A stretch of 20,816 nucleotides of DNA from Fimenecus stercoravium (GCA_018711545.1 DVIC01000009.1:1-20816), one strand, 5' to 3'. Numbered from the stretch's first letter, positions 8,508 to 15,699 are shown. Numbers and translations: made by a program. Notes: generated by a model not told the origin, from the letters alone.

Positions 8508-9416
8508 CTATTCCTCCCGTGTTGACGCGGTTACTGCGTAGATTTGTAAATTCGACCGCATGATCTTATCACACAGCGAACGGTCAATGAAATCCAAAAA
8601 AAACCAGCCCTGCGCGCGGTCGCCGCGCAGCGCATACGCCGCAAATTCGGCATTGACCGCGCCCGCATTCTGCGCAGGGATCCCGTGGCCGCCGCAGGTA
8701 CTCAAAAAATGCAGACAAATGCGGCTCGCGGTCGGCGCACAGATGTCGAGAAAGGGCTTGGCGCACCGTGCCCATTTGATATCGGGCGGCAGGTGATAAC
8801 GGTCCTGCACCTCGGCGCACAGCTTTTCACTCATGCGCATATGCACGGGTTCGGTGCGTTTGTGCGATCCCTGGTCTTCCCAATCGGAAAAATCCAGACC
8901 GCAGACTTCCTTGCTTTCAAAGTCCGACGCGCGCGGGCAGCGGCGCAGCAGCACGAGCTTCCCGCGGCTTTCTCCAAGCGTCGGCACACGGTTTCCCAAA
9001 TACCAACGCGACATGTTCGGGCGGATGTAAGTTTCGTAAAACGCACGGAAAAAGCCCGTGCTTTCACGCCCGCGGTCAGATTTTATGCTTACGACAAGTG
9101 TTTCACGCGGGTGCAGCTCTAAAAAAGAAACACATGCGGCAAAAACGTCGTCAAAGCACAGGTGTGTCCTGTGCGCGTCATCCGTAAAGCAGTCCGCATG
9201 GCTGTGCACAAGGAAAAACCGACCGCGGCGCAGGTACAGCCGAATGTCCAAAAGCCGCACGCCGAGCCGCAGCTGTTCTTCGATCGTTGTGTTTTGACAG
9301 CGCGCAATTTTACGAATCGCGCAAAACGCCGTTGCGCTGTCATGCGTGCCGGCAAGATTGATTTGGGACAGAGAAAGGTCATCCGCAAGCGCGGACAAAA
9401 CCAATGGTCGTTCCAT
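8508..9416 (-). CDS. PI-PLC X-domain phosphodiesterase, no signal peptide
   Basis: A 302-residue protein matching the catalytic barrel of bacterial phosphatidylinositol-specific phospholipase C. LAGTHDSAT (21-29) holds the first active-site His25 with Asp26. LLDIRLYL (55-62) holds Asp57 and Arg59, and FLVHSHAD (68-75) holds the second His (71 or 73). The length matches the bacterial single-domain enzymes. The family cleaves phosphatidylinositol or GPI-type phosphodiesters through a cyclic inositol phosphate. Unlike the secreted Bacillus and Listeria enzymes it lacks a signal peptide, so it should be cytoplasmic. The ATG at 9414-9416 has GGGGAGG 8 nt upstream. An extension to 9473 would run through the promoter and was rejected. 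First gene of the operon. Confidence 0.87.
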   Translation of the reverse strand: MERPLVLSALADDLSLSQINLAGTHDSATAFCAIRKIARCQNTTIEEQLRLGVRLLDIRLYLRRGRFFLVHSHADCFTDDAHRTHLCFDDVFAACVSFLELHPRETLVVSIKSDRGRESTGFFRAFYETYIRPNMSRWYLGNRVPTLGESRGKLVLLRRCPRASDFESKEVCGLDFSDWEDQGSHKRTEPVHMRMSEKLCAEVQDRYHLPPDIKWARCAKPFLDICAPTASRICLHFLSTCGGHGIPAQNAGAVNAEFAAYALRGDRAQGWFFLDFIDRSLCDKIMRSNLQIYAVTASTREE

Positions 9417-9434
9417 GGCGCACACCTCCCCAGT

Positions 9435-9463
9435 ATCATACCGTATTTTCATTAAAAAAGCAA
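9435..9463 (-). promoter_or_regulatory. Sigma-A-like promoter of the PI-PLC operon
   Basis: On the minus strand there is a -35 TTGCTT (9458-9463), a 17-bp spacer, and a -10 TATGAT (9435-9440). The predicted start falls about 12-15 nt before the ATG, at or just inside the GGGGAGG ribosome site (9425-9431). The leader would therefore be very short, which lowers confidence. Confidence 0.55.
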
Positions 9464-9509
9464 TCATCCACACAAGAAATCTTCATAAAGCACAAGAAAA
9501 TCTATATAT

Positions 9510-9576
9510 TCTGCCTAAGCTGTCGGGAATCGAACACAATATGGTTTTCGGCATATCGGGCTCAACTCCCGGCAGA
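9510..9576. other. Structured intergenic stretch of unknown role
   Basis: This 67-nt piece contains nested complementary segments: TCTGCC/GGCAGA at the ends (9510-9515, 9571-9576), CTGTCGGG/CCCGGCAG (9520-9527, 9568-9575, one wobble), and ATATG/CATAT enclosing 8 nt in the middle. CCCGGCAGAT (9568-9577) recurs exactly at 9593-9602 inside the neighbouring terminator. Neither strand folds into an acceptable tRNA, and I do not recognise a known RNA family. The rest of 9417-9642 holds only the promoter and terminator listed separately. Confidence 0.3.
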
Positions 9577-9585
9577 TTAAATCAA

Positions 9586-9618
9586 AAACTGCCCCGGCAG
9601 ATACTGCCGAGGCGGTTT
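9586..9618 (-). terminator. Intrinsic terminator after the recO/dockerin end
   Basis: A 10-bp stem (9591-9600 with 9604-9613) encloses a 3-nt loop and extends, after one mismatch, by AAAC/GTTT pairing. On the minus strand it runs directly into TTTTTGATTT. It lies 24 bp past the dockerin stop and should end the phoH-recO operon. Confidence 0.8.
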
Positions 9619-9642
9619 CCTGAAAGGAAAAGATGAAATATG

Positions 9643-10296
9643 TCAGAAGGCGGTCGATGTGTTTAACTTTATATCCATCAGCGCGAGGTCAAAGCCGTCT
9701 ACCGCGCCGTCGCCGTTTAAGTCCGCAGCTTTGTATTGCGCTTCGGTGAGCTGTAAAGCGCCGACACAGGCGCTTGCGAGCAGCGCGTAGTCGGCAAGCG
9801 CCAAAACGCCGTCGCCGCTGACGTCCCCGGGTAAAACCGCATCGGGCAGGGGAGGCGCCGCCGTGATCTCAAATGTCAGCGCAAGCTCGCCTGTAAAGTT
9901 GCCGATGCCCGTAACGGTCACATGTGCAGTACCGGGCGCAGTGTTGTCGGAATACGCCAGCAAATAGTCCGTGCCGAGCTCCAGAATATAGTCGCCCAAA
10001 GTCAGCGCGACGGCGGGCTCGCACGGCTCGTCGGCGGCAGTCTGTGCTGCGATCCCGCCGCACGCTACGCCGTCGGAAAGGTCGCGCTGTGTGATCGCGA
10101 ATTTGCCGATGCTTGCGAACATGCTGTAAGCGCCCTTGCCGAGCACCGTCACGCTTGCGGTACCCGCATGGACATTGTCCTTATAGAAGGCTTCAAAATC
10201 CGTGCCTTGGGTCAAAGTCTTGCCGCTTGCCGTTACAGTCAGTTCCGGCTCGATCGCGGCGCCCGTAAAGGTTTGGTTCGCAATGGGAGAGAGCAC
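9643..10296 (-). CDS. Dockerin-containing protein, 5'-truncated remnant
   Basis: The frame encodes two copies of a beta-rich module with the pattern TFTG-x-AIEPELTV, GTDF, GTASVTV, and GKGAYS, then GTDYLLAYSDN, GTAHVTVTG and NFTG in the second copy. A C-terminal type I dockerin follows with two calcium loops (GDVSGDGVL and ADLNGDGAVDG). Dockerins attach secreted proteins to cohesins, so such proteins normally have a signal peptide. This one has none. The reading frame stays open upstream to a TAA at 10378-10380, overlapping recO. Module-like sequence (NSIPVTTLVLSPIANQ) continues upstream of the nominal GTG at 10294-10296 almost to the recO stop, with no ATG and no ribosome site. I therefore read it as a gene whose 5' part was lost, probably not expressed as a functional secreted protein. 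The GTG start is only nominal. Confidence 0.6.
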   Translation of the reverse strand: MLSPIANQTFTGAAIEPELTVTASGKTLTQGTDFEAFYKDNVHAGTASVTVLGKGAYSMFASIGKFAITQRDLSDGVACGGIAAQTAADEPCEPAVALTLGDYILELGTDYLLAYSDNTAPGTAHVTVTGIGNFTGELALTFEITAAPPLPDAVLPGDVSGDGVLALADYALLASACVGALQLTEAQYKAADLNGDGAVDGFDLALMDIKLNTSTAF

Positions 10297-10339
10297 CAGC
10301 GTTGTGACGGGGATGCTGTTCGCTTTGGCATATTGATAG

Positions 10340-11083
10340 TTACAGCTTACGCACGGAATTGTAAAATTCCAAGGTCTTTAAGCGGCGTTCCACCCGGCTT
10401 CGCAAGTAGGCTTCCGTCACATAGGCAAGCTCTTCGGTAACGTCGCCGCTCGTCCGGAAAGCATAGAGCTTTTGAAAATCCGAAAACACGATGTGCCGCA
10501 TGGCGTTGACGACGCCTAAGGAGAGCGCAAACGGCGCCGTGGCGGGCGCGCAGTTGTCACAGTATAAAAGCCCTTCCGAAATGTCAAAATACATAGGATC
10601 GGATTCAAAACAACCGCATTTTTCACAGGCGACAAGGTTCGGCGCGTAACCGCCCAAAGTCAGCAGCCGCAGTTCCGTAAGCGCCTTGAGCATTTCGGGC
10701 GGCCGTTTGCCGTTCGCAAGCATATAAAGCGAATTCAAAAGCAGCCGCAGGTTGTCGCGTGCGTTTTCTTCTTCGGGCGAAAAAATAAGCCCGAGCTCAA
10801 GAAAATATTCCCCGAGCGCAAGCTTTTCCAGATCGTCACGCAGCCCGAAAAACATCTCCAAAGCCTCGGCTTCGTCGATTATGTAGCTGTCCTTGCCCGA
10901 ATAGAGCGACAGCCGCGCGTAGCAGAACTTGGTGGTCGCCGCCTGCTTTTTGCTTTTGACGGATTTCGCCCCGCGCACGAATGCGCGCAGCACGCCGCGT
11001 TCTTCGGTGAGCACGGTCACCAGCTTGTCGCGCTCACCGATATTCTGTTCTTTGAGGATCAGTCCCTTGGTCGTCAGGTTCAT
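10340..11083 (-). CDS. recO: DNA repair protein RecO
   Basis: A 247-residue recombination mediator that helps load RecA on SSB-coated single-stranded DNA in the RecFOR pathway. The N-terminal OB-fold (MNLTTKGLILKEQNIGERDK onward) and the four-cysteine zinc site (CEKCGC...YCDNC) in the C-terminal half are clear, and the length fits the family. The ATG at 11081-11083 is chosen because GAGGA lies about 9 nt upstream and it starts the conserved sequence. A GTG five codons earlier is possible but has no better site. The first 50 bp overlap the end of yqzL in another frame. It is the last intact gene of the phoH operon. Confidence 0.93.
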   Translation of the reverse strand: MNLTTKGLILKEQNIGERDKLVTVLTEERGVLRAFVRGAKSVKSKKQAATTKFCYARLSLYSGKDSYIIDEAEALEMFFGLRDDLEKLALGEYFLELGLIFSPEEENARDNLRLLLNSLYMLANGKRPPEMLKALTELRLLTLGGYAPNLVACEKCGCFESDPMYFDISEGLLYCDNCAPATAPFALSLGVVNAMRHIVFSDFQKLYAFRTSGDVTEELAYVTEAYLRSRVERRLKTLEFYNSVRKL

Positions 11084-11195
11084 CCAATTCGTCCTCACTG
11101 CGGCGGTTTTGAAATTCGGGACGATGCCTGCAATACGCCAAATAGTCCTGAATGCTGCCGCTCTTCATAAAAATATCCCAATACGTTTGTCCCAT
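11034..11195 (-). CDS. yqzL: YqzL-family small protein (53 residues)
   Basis: The N-terminal sequence (YWDIFMKSGSIQDYLAYC, residues 5-22) fits the YqzL family, small proteins of unknown function encoded between era and recO in Bacillus subtilis and many other Firmicutes. Gene order here is the same. The C-terminal half is acidic and low in hydrophobic residues, and it is encoded by DNA shared with the recO start (50-bp overlap in a different frame). The start at 11193-11195 is the ATG just before the conserved part. Its ribosome site is weak, and a GTG three codons upstream is an alternative. Identification rests on both position and sequence pattern. Confidence 0.7.
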   Translation of the reverse strand: MGQTYWDIFMKSGSIQDYLAYCRHRPEFQNRRSEDELDEPDDQGTDPQRTEYR

Positions 11196-11260
11196 GCCGC
11201 ACACCGCTTTCGGAAGGTTTGTACTTTTACCTTCCCCCGCAGCGGCGGGCAAAATACCTG

Positions 11261-12163
11261 TTAATCTAATCCAAAATTGTGGATCAGTCCCTCTCGGTTG
11301 CGCCAGTCGGGCTTCACCTTGACACGGCATTGCAAATTGACCTTGCAGTCAAAAAAGCGCTCCATATCCTGCCGCGCAAAGGTGGCGATTTTTTTGAGCA
11401 TCCCGCCGCCCTTGCCGATGATGATGCCCTTGTGCGACTCTTTTTCGCAGTAAATGACCGCGTCTATGTCGAGGATCGGCATATCTTCGCGCTCGCGCAT
11501 GCGCTCGATCGAGACAGCGGTGCCGTGCGGGATCTCCCGCTTTAAAAGCCGCAGCATTTTTTCGCGCACCATCTCGGCGGCCAGCACACGTTCGGGCTGA
11601 TCGGTGAGCGTGTCATCGGGGAAAAAGTGTGCGCTCTCATATGCGCAATTTTTCAGTTCGTCAAGCAGCGCGTCCATGCCGTTGCCGTCCCTTGCCGAGA
11701 CGGGGATGACGCTTTTAAAATCGGCAAGTCCTGCAAGATACGCAATACGCGCGGCGAGCACGGATTTGTCGGGGAGCAAGTCGATTTTGTTGATGGCAAG
11801 CAGCGCGGGCACCTTTGCCGCACGGATCTTTCCTAAAAGCTGTGTTTCCGCCTCGTTAAGTTCCCTGCCCTCGGCTTCACAGACAAACAGGCAGGCATCC
11901 ACGCCGGAAATGCTGTCAGAGACTGCCTGCACCATTTTTTCGCCGAGCTTCGTGCGCGGACGGTGAAAGCCGGGCGTGTCGGTGAACACAAGCTGCACGT
12001 TGTCCTCGGTCGTTAAGACCCCCATAATGCGCGTGCGCGTGGTCTGGGGCTTGTCCGATACAATGGCGATTTTTGTGCCGAGCAGACGGTTTAAGATCGA
12101 GGATTTCCCGACGTTTGCCTTACCGACAATGGCGATAAAGGCGGTTTTCGGCGGGTGGCTCAT
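11261..12163 (-). CDS. era: GTPase Era
   Basis: A 300-residue GTPase that binds the 3' end of 16S rRNA and helps assemble the 30S subunit. The G-domain motifs are present: G1 GKANVGKSS (about 14-22, with Ala where most Era proteins have Pro), the DTPGFHRP block, and NKIDLLP. The C-terminal KH domain shows IIIGKGGGMLKKI. Length is normal. The ATG has AAGGAGG about 10 nt upstream and overlaps the dgkA stop as ATGA. It is followed by yqzL and recO and preceded by dgkA. The cytidine deaminase gene (cdd) that sits between dgkA and era in Bacillus subtilis is missing. Confidence 0.96.
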   Translation of the reverse strand: MSHPPKTAFIAIVGKANVGKSSILNRLLGTKIAIVSDKPQTTRTRIMGVLTTEDNVQLVFTDTPGFHRPRTKLGEKMVQAVSDSISGVDACLFVCEAEGRELNEAETQLLGKIRAAKVPALLAINKIDLLPDKSVLAARIAYLAGLADFKSVIPVSARDGNGMDALLDELKNCAYESAHFFPDDTLTDQPERVLAAEMVREKMLRLLKREIPHGTAVSIERMREREDMPILDIDAVIYCEKESHKGIIIGKGGGMLKKIATFARQDMERFFDCKVNLQCRVKVKPDWRNREGLIHNFGLD

Positions 12164-12654
12164 AAGCGGTTTTCCTCCTTGCCGGTTTTACTGCGTTTGC
12201 CGAAGCCCTTAAAAATAAAGACGGTCGCGGCGGCAATGGAAAGGATCAGAATCAAAAGCATCAACGGCTTTTCAAGGTAGTAGCGCAACAGCGCCTCGAA
12301 AGCTGCCCTCTGCCCGAGCACCGCAATGCCGACCGCTACGGCGAAAATCGCACAGCAAAGCACCGCGCCTGCGGCGGTGTCCTTGGCGATCTTCGCGTTT
12401 TCACGGTAGGTGTCCGTCGCAAGATCGACCGTGCGTTCCACAGCGGTGTTGACAAGCTCCGCCGCGACGACCAGCGCGTTTGCCAAAAACAAAAGTGCGA
12501 GCTGCGTGCGCGACACTTGGAAAAAGTCATACACCGCAAGGAACGTATACATATAGACCATGCATACGAAATGGATGCGCATATTGCGTTCGTGCACAAG
12601 CGCATAGCCGATACCGCGAAACGCATAGCCAAAGCTTTTCATAAGACTTTTCAT
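12160..12654 (-). CDS. dgkA: Diacylglycerol kinase-family protein, probable undecaprenol kinase
   Basis: A 164-residue membrane protein of the small DgkA family, which in Gram-positive bacteria phosphorylates undecaprenol to recycle the wall-lipid carrier. The signature ELVNTAVERTVDL (about 66-78) carries the catalytic and metal-binding glutamates, and three core hydrophobic helices are visible. It is longer than the usual ~120-130 residues: an additional C-terminal hydrophobic helix (about 131-148) is followed by a basic tail. The start is the first ATG, 2 bp after the ybeY stop with GGCGAG as a modest ribosome site. A second ATG four codons on lacks a site. The stop overlaps era by 4 bp. 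Confidence 0.9.
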   Translation of the reverse strand: MKSLMKSFGYAFRGIGYALVHERNMRIHFVCMVYMYTFLAVYDFFQVSRTQLALLFLANALVVAAELVNTAVERTVDLATDTYRENAKIAKDTAAGAVLCCAIFAVAVGIAVLGQRAAFEALLRYYLEKPLMLLILILSIAAATVFIFKGFGKRSKTGKEENRL

Positions 12655-12656
12655 GC

Positions 12657-13163
12657 TTACTCGCCGTCAAAGTAGTAGCTGCCGTTGCGCTTAAGCCCCA
12701 GCTGCGTGAGCACGGCTTCTTCTTTTTCCCGCATATGTACGGCTTCCAGTCCGCCGTTCACATGGTCGTAGCCGAGCAGGTGCAGCATGGAATGCACGGT
12801 CAAAAATGCGACCTCGCGCTGTAAGGGATGCCCGTATTCCTCCGCCTGACGTACGGCGGTCTCCATGGAGATCACAATATCGCCGAGGATTTTTGCGCCC
12901 GTCTCGGGATTGACATCGTACTTGCCGTTTTCACCCAGCGGGAACGACAGCACGTCGGTGGGTTTGTCAATATCACGGTGCTTTTTGTTGAGCTCCTTAA
13001 TCTGTTCGTCATCTACAAAGGTCACGCTGATCTCCGCCGAGCCTTCAAAATTCTCCTGCACGAGCACGGCGTGACAGCAGCGGCGTACAAGCATGCGAAC
13101 GCCGGTCGGGATCTTGACGGCTTTCTGGTTGTTGGAAATGATCACTTTGATTTTGTCGGTCAT
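12657..13163 (-). CDS. ybeY: Endoribonuclease YbeY
   Basis: A 168-residue zinc-dependent endoribonuclease involved in 16S rRNA 3'-end maturation and ribosome quality control. The metal site HSMLHLLGYDH is intact (His124, His128, His134). The preceding conserved block LNKKHRDIDKPTDVLSFPL is also present, so it should be active. Length is typical. The ATG has GAGGAGG about 10 nt upstream and overlaps the phoH stop as ATGA. In Bacillus subtilis pgpH (yqfF) sits between phoH and ybeY. Here the two are directly coupled. Confidence 0.95.
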   Translation of the reverse strand: MTDKIKVIISNNQKAVKIPTGVRMLVRRCCHAVLVQENFEGSAEISVTFVDDEQIKELNKKHRDIDKPTDVLSFPLGENGKYDVNPETGAKILGDIVISMETAVRQAEEYGHPLQREVAFLTVHSMLHLLGYDHVNGGLEAVHMREKEEAVLTQLGLKRNGSYYFDGE

Positions 13164-14122
13164 TTTTTTCGAGCCTCCTCGCTTTTTTCATAGGCTTTGA
13201 TGATGTCCTGCACAAGTCTGTGCCGCACCACGTCCTTTTCCGTGAAGCGGCAGACGGAAATATCCGGGATGTTTTTTAAGATCCGCATCGCCTGCAAAAG
13301 CCCGGACTTTTTGCCGTCCGGCAGGTCGATCTGCGTTACGTCGCCCGTGACGACCATTTTGGAATTGAACCCTAAGCGCGTCAAAAACATCTTCATCTGC
13401 TCGCGCGTGGTATTCTGTGCTTCGTCCAGAATGATGAAGCTGTCGTCGAGCGTGCGCCCGCGCATATATGCAAGCGGTGCGACCTCAATGCTGCCGCGCT
13501 CCTGATAGCGCTGGAACGTTTCCGCGCCGAGCATATCGAACAACGCGTCGTAAAGCGGCCGCAGATACGGGTCTACCTTTTGCTGCAAATCACCGGGCAG
13601 AAAGCCGAGCTTTTCGCCCGCCTCCACTGCGGGGCGCGTCAAAATGATGCGGTTGATCTCTTTTGCACGAAATGCCGTGACCGCCATGGCGACCGCCAGG
13701 TACGTTTTGCCTGTGCCCGCAGGCCCCGCGCCGAGCGTGATGGTGTTTTGGCGGATCGCCTCCACATAGCGCTTCTGGCCGAGCGTTTTCGGCTTGACGG
13801 GTTTTCCCTTGGCGGTGATGCAGATGCAGTCGCCGACCATGTCGGAGAGCTTGTCCTCCGCGCCTTCGTTGACAAGCGAGAGCACATAGCGCACATTTTG
13901 CTCGGAAAGCGATTCGCCCTTGTTGATCAGTGTCAAAAGCCCTTCTACGGCGCGCGTCGCCTTGGCGACGTTTTCCGCTTCACCGCTGATCTTGATATCC
14001 GATCCGCGGCTGATGACACGCACGGAAAACGCCTCTTCGATCTGACGGATGTTCTCGTCAAAGCTGCCGAACAGACTGACGGCGTGCTCCATACGGTCCA
14101 CGTTGATAACCTGCTCGAACAA
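13160..14122 (-). CDS. phoH: PhoH-family ATPase
   Basis: A 320-residue cytoplasmic ATPase of the PhoH/YqfE type. The N-terminal portion is KH-like. Walker A GAGPAGTGKT (131-140) and Walker B FIILDEAQN (229-237) are clear. The cellular role in Firmicutes is poorly defined, and linkage to ybeY and era points to RNA metabolism. Start choice: TTG at 14120-14122 has GGGAGGG 5 nt upstream. The first ATG is ten codons later with no site, so TTG is preferred. It is the first gene of the operon, with a promoter in the AT-rich 61-bp gap upstream. Confidence 0.92.
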   Translation of the reverse strand: MFEQVINVDRMEHAVSLFGSFDENIRQIEEAFSVRVISRGSDIKISGEAENVAKATRAVEGLLTLINKGESLSEQNVRYVLSLVNEGAEDKLSDMVGDCICITAKGKPVKPKTLGQKRYVEAIRQNTITLGAGPAGTGKTYLAVAMAVTAFRAKEINRIILTRPAVEAGEKLGFLPGDLQQKVDPYLRPLYDALFDMLGAETFQRYQERGSIEVAPLAYMRGRTLDDSFIILDEAQNTTREQMKMFLTRLGFNSKMVVTGDVTQIDLPDGKKSGLLQAMRILKNIPDISVCRFTEKDVVRHRLVQDIIKAYEKSEEARKK

Positions 14123-14162
14123 AGAATCCCTCCCAAACGGAAATTATAGTAATATTGAATAT

Positions 14163-14191
14163 ATTATAACATATATTTTGTGATTAGTCAC
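14163..14191 (-). promoter_or_regulatory. Sigma-A-like promoter of the phoH-recO operon
   Basis: On the minus strand there is a -35 GTGACT (14186-14191, overlapping the yqfD stop), a 17-bp spacer, and a perfect -10 TATAAT (14163-14168). A second TATAAT at 14143-14148 has no convincing -35. The 14141-14200 stretch is strikingly AT-rich in an otherwise GC-rich window. Confidence 0.65.
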
Positions 14192-15356
14192 TAATTTTTT
14201 CAACAAAAATCTGCTGATTTATCCCGATTTCTTTTTCACACAGCACAGTCCCCGAAATATACGGGTCTTCGGCTTCAAAATCGAACGTCAAAGCGGTGTG
14301 CAAAATGACGCTGTCTGTCCAAAGCTCGGCGAAACGGGCGGCAAAGCGGGCGGCGGCAAAGCGGGCGCGATCCGTCTTGTTTTCAAGCGTATATGCTGTA
14401 TTGTATACCTCTGCACGCTCCCGCAGGATGCCTACGGGCAGCGCCAGTTCGTCGTTTGAAAGGTAGCGTTCCACCGTGTAGGTCTGCTCTCCCGGGGAAA
14501 AGCCCAGCGGGATACGCAATCCGAAAAAAAACAGGCTGTAGCGCGTGGCGCTCGCAGAAAGGCGCAGAAACGGTGCGTCGGGGCAGGAAAAGGACATATT
14601 CTCCGTAACTTCGGCATAGACATTGCCCTGTGCGCCGTGCAGCGTCTGCGAACCGTCGGCGTTCTCGACCACGCCGGAAATCAACAGATCACCCTGCACC
14701 ACGCCCGACCCCGGCTCCGCCGCCGCCGTGCCGGAGTAGACCTCGACTTTCGTGAGCACGCCGTCCGCGCCGGCTATGATGTTGGAGGGGGTCTGCGCGT
14801 CTAAGATCTCGGGCGCAGGCGTGCTTTCGCGCACCTCGATCACCGCGCGGCAGTTGTCGATGTTGACTGCCGCCCAGGAAAGGCCGTCCACATTGTCCAA
14901 AAGCGCCTCTGCAAGCGCCGCCGTGTCCAGATCGCTGCGCTTTGCGCCCACGCGCACGCCGAGCTCTTCAGCGGCGGCAAGGATCGTTTCCGCAGGGATT
15001 TCCGCATTGCCTGTAACACTGACCGTCCAAATGCGCACCGACAGACAGGCAATGACCACAGCTGCCGCCAAAAGCCCTGCGATAAGGCCTGCACGGCGGC
15101 GGTGGCGCGCGCTCCAAAACGGAAGCCCGCGTTTCCCCGTGATATGTACGCGCACACCGGAACGGTGCACGATCGGGCGGATGTGCTTGTAGCCGCGGAT
15201 GGTCGTTTTGCCCGTAAGCTGTTCGCCCGCGCGGGACAGATCCCACAGCGGGATGTGCGCTTTGACGCAAAGATTGATGAAGCGTTCGGGAAACCCGCCC
15301 TCGCCCGCAAAAGAAACATAGCCGAGCAGCCAGCGAACCAGCACAACGATAAACAA
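14184..15356 (-). CDS. yqfD: Sporulation protein YqfD
   Basis: A 390-residue sporulation protein, expressed in the mother cell under sigma-E in Bacillus subtilis and encoded with yqfC just upstream of phoH. The N-terminus is hydrophobic. A central membrane helix (about 87-108, RAGLIAGLL onward) separates a cytosolic part from a large C-terminal part likely facing the intermembrane side. Length is normal for the family. The start is TTG at 15354-15356, with AGGAGG 6 nt upstream that overlaps the yqfC stop. No ATG precedes the conserved N-terminus. Gap to yqfC is 10 bp, so the two are co-translated. Confidence 0.9.
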   Translation of the reverse strand: MFIVVLVRWLLGYVSFAGEGGFPERFINLCVKAHIPLWDLSRAGEQLTGKTTIRGYKHIRPIVHRSGVRVHITGKRGLPFWSARHRRRAGLIAGLLAAAVVIACLSVRIWTVSVTGNAEIPAETILAAAEELGVRVGAKRSDLDTAALAEALLDNVDGLSWAAVNIDNCRAVIEVRESTPAPEILDAQTPSNIIAGADGVLTKVEVYSGTAAAEPGSGVVQGDLLISGVVENADGSQTLHGAQGNVYAEVTENMSFSCPDAPFLRLSASATRYSLFFFGLRIPLGFSPGEQTYTVERYLSNDELALPVGILRERAEVYNTAYTLENKTDRARFAAARFAARFAELWTDSVILHTALTFDFEAEDPYISGTVLCEKEIGINQQIFVEKISD

Positions 15357-15366
15357 GCGATCCCTC

Positions 15367-15666
15367 CTATGCCGTCACGCGCTCAAGCGCGACTTGGCGG
15401 ATGTCCCCCGTGATGACGGTCTGTGCTTCCGAATACATGCGGATACAAAGGTTGCTGCCGCTAACATACAGCAGCAGTGCGCCCGCATGCAGACGGATGC
15501 TTTCTTCGGTGTATTCCAAAATACCTTTGCAGCCGTCGAGTGCGAGTTCGGCATCGCCCTGCAATTCGATATGCGGCACATCCTTGTGCAGGATCTCCGG
15601 CAGGTCGAGCGCCTGTTCCACGCTTGGGTGCGCGCGCTTTTCCTGCCCTCTGCTTCTTCTTGCCAT
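15367..15666 (-). CDS. yqfC: Sporulation protein YqfC (YabP family)
   Basis: A 99-residue small protein of the YabP/YqfC family. The conserved core (DLPEILHKDVPHIELQGD onward, ending ITGDIRQVALE) covers most of the chain. The basic N-terminal tail (ARRSRGQEKR) is variable. It is needed in the mother cell during sporulation in relatives, with exact function unknown. The ATG at 15664-15666 has GGGGAGG about 7 nt upstream. An upstream GTG-type extension lies within the promoter region and is rejected. The gene diverges from ylbJ across an 89-bp region with a sigma-E-like promoter. Confidence 0.88.
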   Translation of the reverse strand: MARRSRGQEKRAHPSVEQALDLPEILHKDVPHIELQGDAELALDGCKGILEYTEESIRLHAGALLLYVSGSNLCIRMYSEAQTVITGDIRQVALERVTA

Positions 15667-15699
15667 CGTCTTTCCTCCCCGCCGCCGAGGTGTTCGGCT

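Noticed and set aside
9417..9473. N-terminal extension of the PI-PLC gene
   Set aside because: It would run through the TATGAT/TTGCTT promoter, and the downstream ATG has an excellent GGGGAGG site.
9507..9580. tRNA-like signal on either strand (T-arm-like CGGGCTCAACTCCCG on plus; GTTCGATTC on minus)
   Set aside because: Acceptor and T-arm can be drawn, but no anticodon stem or D-arm fits in register, and a C replaces the invariant T54. Not a credible tRNA gene.
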